From assembly GCA_006226495.1 (NCBI GenBank), contig SBGU01000023.1, forward strand, positions 1 to 64,000: 64,000 nucleotides of DNA, written 5' to 3'. Positions 1 to 7,855 of this stretch are shown here, in pieces. The notes beneath the pieces were generated by a model. That model did no database searches. It worked only from the letters and a program-made list of their open reading frames with translations, and had not been told where the DNA came from. The position numbers were made by a program, and so were the translations under genes. This DNA comes from Alphaproteobacteria bacterium (lineage in GTDB: Bacteria > Pseudomonadota > Alphaproteobacteria > Sphingomonadales > Kordiimonadaceae). Numbering within the stretch: the first letter of the stretch is position 1; each line of letters starts with the position of its first letter.

Positions 1-20
1 CTCAAATCAAATCGTGCCAT
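1..20 (-). CDS. 5' end of a gene running off the window start
   Basis: An ATG on the minus strand at position 20 opens a reading frame that leaves the window after six codons (M-A-R-F-D-L). An AAGGAG ribosome-binding site lies about seven bases upstream of it, which is why I think the start is real. Nothing can be said about the product. Confidence 0.45.
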
Positions 21-105
21 GATCCAAACTCCTTCAGGAGCTTGAATCACAGCAGCACTATTTTGAAAAGCCTTTTATGAGTACAGGACCTAGGGCCGGA
101 AATGC

Positions 106-134
106 AAAAGGGGCGGCCTTGGCCGCCCCTTTTT
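106..134. terminator. Strong bidirectional terminator
   Basis: A perfect GC-rich stem (GGGGCGGCC paired with GGCCGCCCC) is flanked by an A run on the left and a T run on the right, so it can stop transcription on both strands. On the minus strand it follows the XRE regulator that ends at 166. Confidence 0.85.
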
Positions 135-165
135 ATCCTCGCTGTCGTGACCCGGGTTTCGGGTC

Positions 166-357
166 TCATTCCGGAATGAAGATCGCTTCGATGGCACAGC
201 CGAACAAAGCGGCCAGTTTGAAGGCCAGCGGCAGGCTCGGGTCATATTTCCCGGTTTCGATGGCATTCACGGTCTGGCGCGAAACCCCCAGCCGTTCGGC
301 GAGGTCCGCCTGCGACCAGTCGCGCTCGGCGCGCATTACCTTGAGCCGATTGTTCAT
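166..357 (-). CDS. Small XRE-family transcriptional regulator
   Basis: A 63-residue protein that is essentially one helix-turn-helix of the XRE/Cro type; residues about 15-35 (SQADLAERLGVSRQTVNAIE) are the DNA-binding helices. It belongs to the compact YgzD-like group, which bind DNA as dimers. Its ATG overlaps the stop codon of the membrane-protein gene upstream (ATGA), so the two are translationally coupled. A longer frame to 546 exists, but that part only shadows the membrane protein. It probably represses its own operon through the paired operators at 782-831. The signal it responds to is unknown. Confidence 0.88.
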   Translation of the reverse strand: MNNRLKVMRAERDWSQADLAERLGVSRQTVNAIETGKYDPSLPLAFKLAALFGCAIEAIFIPE

Positions 358-737
358 TTGTAGCGCCCCGAAACAAAGGCGCTTGCGATGCCGTAGGTCA
401 GCATCATGGCCGGAAAAATCCAGATGGTCGGCAATGCCGGCAATCCGACCCCTTCCATGAAACCATAAGCAAAGGTGCCGCCACCCACGATCAGAAAGGC
501 AATAGCCAGGGATTCCCCGACGATGCGTTTCTGCAACTCGTCCCACGAGCGGGAGAATACAAGCACCGCCCGCAGCACCAGCACGATTGGCAGCATGGGG
601 ATCAGCGAAATCGGGATCATGACCGCCAGCGGCAGGTCGCTGTCCGCAAAACCCAGGTTGACGCCAAAGATCGCACCGGCATACAGGACCATCGCCACCG
701 TCATATCGCGTTTATATTTTGAAACCGCTGTTGTCAT
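354..737 (-). CDS. Small four-helix membrane protein paired with XRE regulator
   Basis: A 127-residue protein with about four hydrophobic segments (near residues 13-30, 36-56, 74-94 and 101-120) separated by a short charged loop (SRSWDELQKRI). It is an inner-membrane protein with no recognisable enzymatic motif. A strong AAGGAGGA site precedes the ATG. It is the first gene of a two-gene operon with the XRE regulator. Small membrane protein plus small XRE regulator is a recurrent bacterial pairing; I infer that the membrane protein is the regulated effector or a sensor. Its function is not known. Confidence 0.75.
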   Translation of the reverse strand: MTTAVSKYKRDMTVAMVLYAGAIFGVNLGFADSDLPLAVMIPISLIPMLPIVLVLRAVLVFSRSWDELQKRIVGESLAIAFLIVGGGTFAYGFMEGVGLPALPTIWIFPAMMLTYGIASAFVSGRYK

Positions 738-781
738 CGCTGTCCTCCTTCAATGGGCCGTGTCAAGCTCGCCCGTCTAAT

Positions 782-831
782 TGACAAGTTCACTTTACAT
801 TATAAATCCACAATGTCAAGCATACTTTACA
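782..831 (-). promoter_or_regulatory. Tandem palindromic operators of the XRE/membrane-protein operon
   Basis: Two near-palindromes of form TGNNAAG-N4-CTTTACA sit at 782-799 and 814-831. Read on the minus strand, each begins TGTAAAG and ends CTTGTCA or CTTGACA. Their 32-base spacing is about three helical turns, so two dimers would sit on the same face. They lie 45-94 bases upstream of the membrane-protein start and overlap the probable promoter. They are most simply read as autoregulatory sites for the XRE protein. Confidence 0.65.
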
Positions 832-848
832 CAAGGTCGCAGGAAGAA

Positions 849-866
849 CCCCGCCGCAGCGGGGTT
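849..866 (-). terminator. Possible terminator after YcnI gene
   Basis: A six-base-pair GC stem (CCCCGC / GCGGGG, four-base loop) lies 18 bases past the YcnI stop. On the minus strand it is followed only by a broken pyrimidine run (TTCTTCCT), so it is weak. Confidence 0.4.
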
Positions 867-883
867 GCCTGGTTTCCTGTGGT

Positions 884-1426
884 TCAGTGGTGCGCGTGCG
901 CGTCCCCGTCCGGGATCTTGAGGGTCAGGACCGGCGCGGGGTGTTTCAGCGCACCCCAGGCCTGGCCCTTGGCTGGGATCATGGTCCAGTCGGTCTGGCC
1001 GCCATCGCAGGTCTGTGTGACCGGGAAATAGAGCGGCCCGGAAACGTCGGGCAATTTCAGCATCAGGCCGAACTGGTCGACCATATCGTCGCTGAGTGGC
1101 CCCCCGCTCCAGCGCAGGCGCGCGACCCGGTCGGTCATGACCTTGCCGTGCGAGCCGGCCAGTGGTTCCGGCAAGCTCTCGCGGATGATCTCGACAGTCC
1201 AGCCGGCCTTGGGCTGGGGTTTGGCGCTATAGATACCTTCGGGGATTTCAACGGTCACTGCGGTGGTGGCCAGGCCCTCACAGCCGTGGCCGACCCGCAG
1301 TTCGCCAAAATAATAGGCGCCGGGCGCGGCTTCAGGGGTGGCAAACACCACATGGGCCGTCGCGGGTGCGGATACCGGCAGAAGGGCTGCCAGGGTAAAA
1401 ATGCCCACGGCAAAAATGCGATGCAT
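884..1426 (-). CDS. YcnI-like (DUF1775) copper-binding periplasmic protein
   Basis: A 180-residue protein with a signal peptide ending in ATA, so the mature form would start with His (HVVFATPEAAPG). In characterised YcnI-type DUF1775 proteins the N-terminal His, a Glu and a Trp bind Cu(II). Here the body shows the family pattern (GELRVGHGCEG, VTVEIPEG, GWTVE) and the C-terminus adds a short His-rich tail (DAHAHH), a further possible metal ligand. Two ATGs are close together; 1426 has AGGAG at the right distance, while 1432 is too near to it. That AGGAG overlaps the stop of the TonB receptor gene, showing one operon. Likely role: periplasmic copper handling. Confidence 0.85.
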   Translation of the reverse strand: MHRIFAVGIFTLAALLPVSAPATAHVVFATPEAAPGAYYFGELRVGHGCEGLATTAVTVEIPEGIYSAKPQPKAGWTVEIIRESLPEPLAGSHGKVMTDRVARLRWSGGPLSDDMVDQFGLMLKLPDVSGPLYFPVTQTCDGGQTDWTMIPAKGQAWGALKHPAPVLTLKIPDGDAHAHH

Positions 1427-1437
1427 GATCATGCTCC

Positions 1438-3501
1438 TCAGAAACGGTAATTGATGCCGGCAAAGACCGAACGGCCCTCGCCCGGATAAAAGACGGCGGT
1501 GTTGGCGCCCGCGACCGACGCATCGGCCACCGCCCCAAATTCGGGCACATAGGCCTTGTCGGTGAGGTTGCGGGCGTCGATGAAGACCGCCACACCGTCC
1601 ATGAGGCTGACGCCCATATTGAGCGACAGCACGGCATAACCCGGTGCTTTCAGGGTGTTGGCATAATCGACATACACATCCTTCGGCCGCCATTCGACCG
1701 ACGGCGCGATGAAAAACACCCCGTCATGATCGTAATTGAGGCCAAGGCGCAACTGATGTTCGGGCACCACCGGCAGGCGGTTATCGCCGTAGCTGGTGTC
1801 ATCCCGGAATTTGAAATCAGAATAGCTGTAGCTGGTTTTCAGGGTCAGGCTGCCGCCGATCTCTGTGCTTTTCACAAGCTGCCAGTCGAACGCGGCTTCG
1901 ATGCCCCGGTGCAGTGTATCGTCGGCACCCGCCGTTGCGGACGGCAGGCCATAGGCGCCCGCGAAGGTCAGCAGTTCATGCTGCACCCAGGCCTGATAGA
2001 AGGTCACGTCCCACACCAGCGCGCCCTTGCGGCCGCGTGTACCCGCTTCGGCGGTCAGCGCTTCCTGCGGCACGTTGGGCACAAAGCCCGGATAGGGAGA
2101 CTGAACAAGCGCGCCAAAATGCGGCGGTTCGACCGAGCGGGTCAGGTTCGCGAAGACCTGTGCACCGCTTTCCGACTGCCACAGCACACCGACACGCGGC
2201 GCCAGCCAGTCGAAACTGCGGTCATCATTGTTGGCCGCATTCATGTGGTTCACATAGTCACGTGTGGCCCGGCCATACGACGCACCGGCCACCAGCGCCA
2301 GCCGGTCGGTCGCAAAAAAGCGGCCCTCGGCAAACAGGTCAAGACCCGAGGCTTTCTGCCGGCTGTCACCGATCTGGAAGCCGTTTTCGCCACCCGCATT
2401 GGTATGGAGCTGCTGGTCCTGCTGGCCTTGCCGGTACGACAGGCCCCAGAAAAGGTCGGCCCGGTGCCCGGCGATCTCGCCTTCCCAGTCGAACCGGCCA
2501 AAAGCGCCCTGGTTGTCCGATTGCTGGTCGATCACGATCGAAATCGGGTGATGCAGGTCGGTGGTGGTGGCATAGATGCCGCCTTCAAACAGGAGCTGGT
2601 CGTTCAGGCGCCAACGGGTCTGTAATGTTGCGCGGCCCAACTGTTGGTCACGCGCCCATTTGTTGGCGACAACAGCATCGGGAGAGCTTTGCGGGTCGGC
2701 GAGCGCCGTTTCCAGATTGAGCGTACCCGGCACATCCTGATCGATATCGGCACCATAGACGATGAGCCGGACCTCGCGGTCTTCGCCGAAGCTGTAGCCA
2801 AGGTTCACGGTACCACGCACCTGTTCCTGCGATTCCCAGTCGCGGAAACCATCGGACTTCAGGCCATTCGCGGCGACATAGATATCCCAGTTGCCGAACT
2901 CCCTGGCGACCGCGCCCCCCAGGCGCCAGGTGTCGTAGGCACCCCCTTCAAAGCGCAGTTGATAGTCGGATTCCGCGGTGCGGCCCGTGGGGGTGACCAG
3001 GTTGATGGCGCCGCCCAGTTGCGCGCCCCCGAAGCGCAGCGCATTGCCACCCTTGTAGACCTCGATATATCGCGCCCCCATGGGGTCGATCTTCTGGAAG
3101 TCGGAAAAGCCGTCGGCGTCGGCGAACGGCACACCGTCCTGGGCGAACATCACACCACGCTGGTGGTAGGACTGGCCGATGCCCGAGCCCCGGATCGACA
3201 GGCGCGATTCCTCGCCATAACGTTTCTGGGCAACCACGCCCGGCACATCGCGCAGCAGATCGCTGAGCCCCTGTGCCGTGCGGTTTTCATAGGCTTCGTT
3301 GGCGACGATGGCCACAGCGCCCGGTGTGCGCGACAGCCGGGCACGGCTGTCGGCCACCACCAGCGGCTCATCACCCGTCCGGTTGGCGGTTACGATAATG
3401 GTTTCAACATCGCCGCGGTCGGCAGCCGCTTCATCGGCATGCACAGGTGCGGCGGCCCACAGCGCCACAATGGCGGCAGAGCCCTTCAACAGGGATTTCA
3501 T
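1438..3501 (-). CDS. TonB-dependent outer-membrane receptor, probable metal uptake
   Basis: A 687-residue protein: signal peptide about 1-22, TonB box ETIIVTANR about 33-41, plug domain to about residue 175 (RLSIRGSG, AQDGVPF, YIEVYKGGNALRFGGAQLGGAINLVTPTG), then a 22-strand-type barrel ending in a terminal Phe (NYRF), the usual signal for BAM-dependent insertion. It takes a ligand across the outer membrane using TonB energy. The plug resembles FecA-like receptors, but the ligand is better judged from the neighbours: a YcnI copper protein 11 bases downstream and a DUF2946-like protein upstream. Copper is therefore the favoured substrate; this is inference. Confidence 0.85.
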   Translation of the reverse strand: MKSLLKGSAAIVALWAAAPVHADEAAADRGDVETIIVTANRTGDEPLVVADSRARLSRTPGAVAIVANEAYENRTAQGLSDLLRDVPGVVAQKRYGEESRLSIRGSGIGQSYHQRGVMFAQDGVPFADADGFSDFQKIDPMGARYIEVYKGGNALRFGGAQLGGAINLVTPTGRTAESDYQLRFEGGAYDTWRLGGAVAREFGNWDIYVAANGLKSDGFRDWESQEQVRGTVNLGYSFGEDREVRLIVYGADIDQDVPGTLNLETALADPQSSPDAVVANKWARDQQLGRATLQTRWRLNDQLLFEGGIYATTTDLHHPISIVIDQQSDNQGAFGRFDWEGEIAGHRADLFWGLSYRQGQQDQQLHTNAGGENGFQIGDSRQKASGLDLFAEGRFFATDRLALVAGASYGRATRDYVNHMNAANNDDRSFDWLAPRVGVLWQSESGAQVFANLTRSVEPPHFGALVQSPYPGFVPNVPQEALTAEAGTRGRKGALVWDVTFYQAWVQHELLTFAGAYGLPSATAGADDTLHRGIEAAFDWQLVKSTEIGGSLTLKTSYSYSDFKFRDDTSYGDNRLPVVPEHQLRLGLNYDHDGVFFIAPSVEWRPKDVYVDYANTLKAPGYAVLSLNMGVSLMDGVAVFIDARNLTDKAYVPEFGAVADASVAGANTAVFYPGEGRSVFAGINYRF

Positions 3502-3583
3502 GATCTTGTTCCTCCAAGAACAGTCCGGCGGCCACGCTTCGGCAATTGCCGGCGCGGCCAGAATTTATGAAAGGATGGACGGA

Positions 3584-3955
3584 CTAGCGGAGGATGGGGG
3601 GCGCACGGCTGCCAACGGCCCCGGAAGGCAGCACGGATTGTGGTTCGGCCTGCATGGCCGGCACCAGCGAGACAAAGGTACCCACAGGCAGGTAGGCAGG
3701 AATATAGGCAGCGCTGGCAACGGGGGCCGTGGCAGGCGCACAGGCGGCAACACAGTCGCAATTATGGCCCTTGGGCCCGCCCTCGTCGCTTGCCGGCGCA
3801 CCGAAGGCGGAACACCAGCTATCGGCGCCAAAGGCCAGGTGCGCCTCGCTGCCCGCCTGGCCGGTACAACAGGCAAGTGCCAGCCAAAGCTGGGCCAGCA
3901 TCGCGAAGATCGCGAGGTCATGCACCAGGCTGGCGGATGTCCTGAAGTGTTTCAT
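3584..3955 (-). CDS. DUF2946-like cysteine/histidine-rich protein
   Basis: A 123-residue protein with an N-terminal hydrophobic segment (about residues 12-32), a Cys/His cluster in the middle (WCSAFG, then HNCDCVAAC) and a Pro-rich end (APPILR). That arrangement resembles DUF2946 proteins, which commonly accompany copper-responsive TonB receptors, but the match is by eye only. It is the first gene of the apparent operon with the TonB receptor (82 bases downstream) and YcnI. The ribosome-binding site for this ATG is weak, so the start is uncertain; a longer frame to 4033 is possible. Confidence 0.5.
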   Translation of the reverse strand: MKHFRTSASLVHDLAIFAMLAQLWLALACCTGQAGSEAHLAFGADSWCSAFGAPASDEGGPKGHNCDCVAACAPATAPVASAAYIPAYLPVGTFVSLVPAMQAEPQSVLPSGAVGSRAPPILR

Positions 3956-4011
3956 GGAACTGCATCTACGCCGGGGCCGATTTTCCGGCAAGTGCCCATT
4001 TGTCGCACCGG

Positions 4012-4042
4012 CAAAAGAAAACCCCGCCGGCAACGGGCGGGG
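4012..4042 (-). terminator. Terminator of hrcA-grpE
   Basis: A seven-base-pair stem CCCCGCC / GGCGGGG with a short loop lies 27 bases past the grpE stop. On the minus strand it is followed by TTTTCTTTT. It may also act on the opposite strand. Confidence 0.75.
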
Positions 4043-4068
4043 CTTCTTTTGTTCGGTGGCTCGCCGTG

Positions 4069-4644
4069 TCAGGCCGAGGTATCGACCTTCTGGGGTGCGC
4101 CTTTTGCGACACCGACCATGGCGGGCCGCAGAAGCCGGTCCTTGATCACATAGCCTGCGGCCACCACCTGCATCACGCAGCCGGGGGCATGGTCTTCGGT
4201 CGGAACCTCAAACATGGCCTGGTGCAGATTGGGGTCGAACTTGTCGCCCACCGCCGGGTCGACCTTGCGGATGCCATGGCGTTCAAAAATATTCAGGAGT
4301 TCACGTTCGGTCATGCCGACACCGTCGACAAAACCCTTGAGCGCGTCGTCCACCGCTTCGGGCAGGGTGTCCATGGCCCGGCGCAGGTTGTCGCCCACCG
4401 CCAGCATGTCGCGCGCAAAGGCGGTCACGGCATAGGCGCTGGCGTCGGCTTTGTCCTTGTCGGCGCGGCGACGCACATTTTCGGTTTCGGCAACCGCCCG
4501 CAGAAGCCGGTCCTTGAGGTCGGCATTTTCAGCCTGAAGCTTGGCGAGCAGGTCGTCGGCACCCGATGCCGCCTCGGGCGCATCGGTGTGCACGTCGGTC
4601 TCGCCTGCATCATCATGGATGTCGTTTTTGTCTTGTTCGCTCAT
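4069..4644 (-). CDS. grpE: GrpE nucleotide-exchange factor
   Basis: A 191-residue cytoplasmic co-chaperone that releases ADP from DnaK. It has an acidic N-terminal tail (about 1-28), a long coiled coil (about 29-90, LLAKLQAENADLKDRLLRAVAETENVRRR) and the beta domain with the family signature (VDPAVGDKFDPNLHQAMFEVP, then GYVIKDRLLRPAMVGVAKG). Length is normal for the family. It starts 24 bases after the hrcA stop and is co-transcribed with it, as in many alphaproteobacteria; dnaK and dnaJ are 30 kb away at 34282-37457. Confidence 0.97.
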   Translation of the reverse strand: MSEQDKNDIHDDAGETDVHTDAPEAASGADDLLAKLQAENADLKDRLLRAVAETENVRRRADKDKADASAYAVTAFARDMLAVGDNLRRAMDTLPEAVDDALKGFVDGVGMTERELLNIFERHGIRKVDPAVGDKFDPNLHQAMFEVPTEDHAPGCVMQVVAAGYVIKDRLLRPAMVGVAKGAPQKVDTSA

Positions 4645-4667
4645 AAATCTTTACCCAGGTCTTTTTG

Positions 4668-5711
4668 TCATAACAGCCGGCTGACCACCTTGGCGGTATA
4701 GTCCACCATAGGCACGATACGGGCATAATTCAGCCGCGTGGGGCCGATAACGCCGATAACGCCGACAATCTTGTTTGCGCCATTCATATAGGGAGAAACC
4801 ACGAGCGATGAACCCGACAGCGAAAATAAATTATTCTCCGCCCCGATGAACAGCCTGACGCCGCGCCCGTCTTTGGCCAGTTCCATCAGTTTGATCAAGT
4901 CTTTTTTGCGCTCCAGCTCGTCAAAAAGCTGGCGGATACGCTCAAGATCCTCAGCCGCCTGCAGATTGTCCAGCAGGTTGGCGGTGCCCGATACGATCAG
5001 CGACGCCGGCAGGCGGCTGTCATCGACACCGGACCAGACCGCAAGCCCCGCTTCCACCACCCGCGCCGACAGGTCATCCAGCTCGGCCTGATGCGCGGCC
5101 AGTTCACGTTTCACCTGGTTCGAGGTTTCATCGAGCGTGCGGCCCGAAAGCCGGGCATTCAGGTAATTGCCGGCCTGGGTGAGCGCATAGGGCGGCAGGC
5201 CCACAGGCAGCGCAATCATGCGGTTTTCCACCGTGCCATCTTCGGCCACCAGCACCACAAGTGCGCGGTCGGGCGCCATGGCGACAAATTCGATATGCCG
5301 GATCGGCTGTTCTTTCTTGGGCACCATCACCATCGACGCACAGCGCGACAGGCCGGAAAGCGCCCGCGTGGCCTCCCCCAGCATATCCTCGAGCGAGCGC
5401 CCGGTGGCATTGCAGCGCCCCCGGATGCTTTCGCGCTCGTCCTTGGTCAGGTTGCCCATTTCCATAAGGCCATCGACAAAAAAGCGCAGGCCGATATCGG
5501 TGGGGATGCGCCCGGCAGATGTGTGCGGTGCGGCCAGCAGGCCAAGTTCTTCCAGGTCGGCCATGACATTGCGCACAGTGGCGGGAGAAACCGCAATACC
5601 GTCCGCCCGGCTGATGGTGCGCGAGCCAACGGGATCGCCGGTTTCGAGATAAGTCTCGACAATCTGGCGGAAAATCGCGCGGGAGCGTTCATTCAGCGAT
5701 GCAAGGGTCAT
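4668..5711 (-). CDS. hrcA: HrcA heat-inducible transcription repressor
   Basis: A 347-residue repressor that binds CIRCE elements upstream of chaperonin operons. It has an N-terminal winged helix (LNERSRAIFRQIVETYLETG, GSRTISRADGIAVSPATVRNVMADLEELG) and a GAF-like dimerisation core ending in GVIGVIGPTRLNYARIVPMVDYTA. I place the start at 5711 because an AGAAGG site lies seven bases upstream and a promoter just above would leave the alternative ATG at 5729 at the very edge of the transcript. No CIRCE element was seen upstream of hrcA or of dnaK in this window, so its targets lie elsewhere (groESL is usual). Confidence 0.95.
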   Translation of the reverse strand: MTLASLNERSRAIFRQIVETYLETGDPVGSRTISRADGIAVSPATVRNVMADLEELGLLAAPHTSAGRIPTDIGLRFFVDGLMEMGNLTKDERESIRGRCNATGRSLEDMLGEATRALSGLSRCASMVMVPKKEQPIRHIEFVAMAPDRALVVLVAEDGTVENRMIALPVGLPPYALTQAGNYLNARLSGRTLDETSNQVKRELAAHQAELDDLSARVVEAGLAVWSGVDDSRLPASLIVSGTANLLDNLQAAEDLERIRQLFDELERKKDLIKLMELAKDGRGVRLFIGAENNLFSLSGSSLVVSPYMNGANKIVGVIGVIGPTRLNYARIVPMVDYTAKVVSRLL

Positions 5712-5735
5712 GGGCACACCTTCTGTCATGCCCAG

Positions 5736-5764
5736 AATGTAGGAACGGCGGGGCGCGGCGTCAA
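5736..5764 (-). promoter_or_regulatory. hrcA: Sigma-70 type promoter of hrcA-grpE
   Basis: On the minus strand TTGACG (5764-5759) and TACATT (5741-5736) are separated by 17 bases. The predicted transcript would start close to 5729, favouring the ATG at 5711 as the start of HrcA. Confidence 0.55.
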
Positions 5765-5807
5765 TCTCCGCCGCACTGCCCCGCCGCCAGGAGTGGTAAA
5801 CCCGGGC

Positions 5808-6266
5808 CTATTCGGGCTGGAAATCCTTCAGGCAGTTGATCATCCAATAGACGGCGAAGCGGTCCTGGAACATGCCGAAGCGGTGCGCCCAGAAGGTTTC
5901 GGCGATCGGCATGATCACGGTGCCACCTTCTGAGAGCCGGGCGAACACACGCTCGGCTTCCTCCGCCGTCGGCACCTGCAGGGCCACATTCACGCCCTGC
6001 GGTTCCTTATAATGGCCAAACGGGGCGTCGGCGCCCATGATCATGAAACCGTCGCCATTGATCTGGGCATGCATCACCTTGTCGGCCATGGCGGAAAGGT
6101 CCGGTGCCGGGCCGTCACCACAGCCTTCGGGCGCCTCGCCTTCCGGCATCGGCGGCATCTGGCCATAGGTCATCATGGCCGGCGCCGGTGCGCCCAGGAT
6201 ATCAGCATAGAAGGTCATCGCTTCGGCACAATTGCCGTTGAAACCGATATAGGGATTGAGCTGCAT
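5808..6266 (-). CDS. PhnB-like VOC (glyoxalase-fold) protein
   Basis: A 152-residue protein of the vicinal-oxygen-chelate fold. It begins with MQLNPYIGFNGNCAEAMTFYADILG, the opening of PhnB/3-demethylubiquinone-methyltransferase-like proteins, and has the second half-motif (FGHYKEPQGVNVALQV, FWAHRFGMFQDRFAVYWMIN). Such proteins are cytoplasmic; specific functions are mostly unknown. The start at 6266 has AGAGGA eight bases upstream. It is divergent from the MarR gene and one of two GTTGATATCAAC palindromes lies between them, so MarR probably controls it. Confidence 0.85.
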   Translation of the reverse strand: MQLNPYIGFNGNCAEAMTFYADILGAPAPAMMTYGQMPPMPEGEAPEGCGDGPAPDLSAMADKVMHAQINGDGFMIMGADAPFGHYKEPQGVNVALQVPTAEEAERVFARLSEGGTVIMPIAETFWAHRFGMFQDRFAVYWMINCLKDFQPE

Positions 6267-6348
6267 TGTTGTTTCCTCTCGCTTTGTCATGCCCTCGGGC
6301 CCTGCCACGCGTGGGGTGCGCGACTCACCCAGCAAAATCATGTCATAG

Positions 6349-6386
6349 GTTGATATCAACTTATTGACATTTGTGTTGATATCAAC
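6349..6386. promoter_or_regulatory. Two identical palindromic operators between VOC and marR genes
   Basis: The perfect 12-base palindrome GTTGATATCAAC occurs at 6349-6360 and 6375-6386, 26 bases apart. A -35-like TTGACA lies between them (6364-6369), and CATACT at 6386-6391 serves as a -10 with a 16-base spacer. Binding at the second copy would cover the -10 of marR; binding at the first would cover the divergent VOC promoter. Confidence 0.75.
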
Positions 6387-6397
6387 ATACTGGGCGC

Positions 6398-6844
6398 ATG
6401 TCAAAAAAAGAATTGCTGCCGATCGAGATCACCCATCATGTGCGCGACCACTGCCTGTGCATGCATCTGCAACGCGCAGCACGCGCCATGGCCCGTCATT
6501 TTGACGATGCCTTGCGCCCTGTGGGCCTGACCAGCGGCCAGTTTTCGCTCCTGATGTCGCTCAATCGCCCGCATCCGCCAACCCTGGGCGCCGTGGCTCA
6601 ATTGCTGGCGATGGACCGCACCACCCTGACCGCAAACCTGAAACCGCTGCAGCGGCGCGGGCTTGTGGATGTAACGGTGGATGCGGAAGACAAACGCAGC
6701 CGCCGCCTGTGGCTGACCGAAGACGGACGCACCTTGCTCCGGCAAGCTTTCCCGATCTGGCAATCGGCCCATAAATCGGCCGAGGAAATTATCGGTGTTG
6801 GCGATGCAGAAGCACTGCGCCGCAGCCTGGTGGCCCTGTCCTGA
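6398..6844 (+). CDS. MarR-family transcriptional regulator
   Basis: A 148-residue winged-helix regulator. The DNA-binding part spans about 60-110 (PPTLGAVAQLLAMDRTTLTANLKPLQRRGLVDVTVDAEDKRSRRLWLTEDG), including the beta-wing with Asp-Lys-Arg. The ATG has no ribosome-binding site, and the -10 candidate ends seven bases upstream of it, so the messenger is probably leaderless. Target: most likely itself and the divergent VOC gene through the two palindromes in between. The ligand is unknown. Confidence 0.92.
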   Translation: MSKKELLPIEITHHVRDHCLCMHLQRAARAMARHFDDALRPVGLTSGQFSLLMSLNRPHPPTLGAVAQLLAMDRTTLTANLKPLQRRGLVDVTVDAEDKRSRRLWLTEDGRTLLRQAFPIWQSAHKSAEEIIGVGDAEALRRSLVALS

Positions 6845-6941
6845 CCGGCCAGCGGGCTGGCATGCCAAAAGATCGTTAAATCTTTACATATCCTTAACGT
6901 CCGCACGCCAAGAATGAACCGGTCCAGGTGTGAAAGTTCCG

Positions 6942-7760
6942 ATGAAATTCAAGTCCGATGCCATGTCCCGGTTTCTGGTGTTAGCCCTGATGTGTTTCTG
7001 GGCCATACCCGCCCACGCCGCCTGTTCGAAAACCCTGACCTTCGCAACCCTCGACTATCCACCTTATGTGCATTGGGAGAAGGACGGCAGCGCCACCGGG
7101 CTTGATGCCGACATTCTGGCCGCCGTCATGAAACGGGCCGGCTGTACTTACCAGTTCCAGCAGATGCCGTTCAAACGCGCGCTCAGGGCCGTGGCCTATG
7201 GCAACCTGGATGGTATGCCTGCGGTCTCCTTCACCAAGGACCGGGCCGCACAGGCCCACTTCAGCCTGCCGATCCGACACGAAGTCATTGCCGCCTTTGT
7301 GCGCAGCGAAGACACCGCCGATGCCCGGATCAACTCCCTGCCAGCGCTGGTGCGTTCGGGTCGCAAGGTCGGTTATGTGCTGGGCGGCTGGCACGGCGAG
7401 GAGTTCGACGCAGCCATTGCCGGCAACGCACATTTCCGGGATCGGCTGAGCGCCGCCGATGAATTCCTGACCCTGTTCCGCTGGCTCGATAGCGGCCTTA
7501 TCGATGTGGCAGTGGTCGACCTCCTGATCGGCCAGCAGATGGCCCGTGATCATGCCGACCTCCGGCCCATGCAGGCGCTGTCATTCCCGGTCAATGTCGA
7601 CACGCTGCATATCATGCTCAGCAACAAGACCACCAGCGACGCGGATATTGCTGCGCTCAACCGGGCGGTGCTCGACTTCCAGGCGTCACCCGACTATCTG
7701 GCGCTTTTGCGCACCCATGCGCCTGACGACATGGTTTCGGTCATGGCGGTCCAGCGCTAG
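6942..7760 (+). CDS. Periplasmic solute-binding protein, family 3-like
   Basis: A 272-residue protein with a signal peptide (cleavage near AHA-ACSK) and the fold of family 3 extracellular solute-binding proteins: LTFATLDYPPYVHWEKDG, GLDADILAAVMKRAG and the two-lobe pattern through residue 260. No permease or ATPase gene is adjacent, so it is an orphan; such orphans may serve a distant transporter or a sensor. A GTG at 6930 in frame is an alternative start; neither has a good ribosome-binding site. It sits with the VOC and MarR genes between hrcA and rph. Confidence 0.8.
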   Translation: MKFKSDAMSRFLVLALMCFWAIPAHAACSKTLTFATLDYPPYVHWEKDGSATGLDADILAAVMKRAGCTYQFQQMPFKRALRAVAYGNLDGMPAVSFTKDRAAQAHFSLPIRHEVIAAFVRSEDTADARINSLPALVRSGRKVGYVLGGWHGEEFDAAIAGNAHFRDRLSAADEFLTLFRWLDSGLIDVAVVDLLIGQQMARDHADLRPMQALSFPVNVDTLHIMLSNKTTSDADIAALNRAVLDFQASPDYLALLRTHAPDDMVSVMAVQR

Positions 7761-7855
7761 CCTTACCCGCCCCATGCCACCTTCGCCTTTGACCTCTGGG
7801 CCTGTGCGCAGTAGAAGGGGCCTCAAGAAGCGATACCACAAGAAAAGGAAGACGA

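Noticed and set aside
5730-5807. Possible CIRCE element upstream of hrcA
   Set aside because: No TTAGCACTC-N9-GAGTGCTAA-like palindrome was found.
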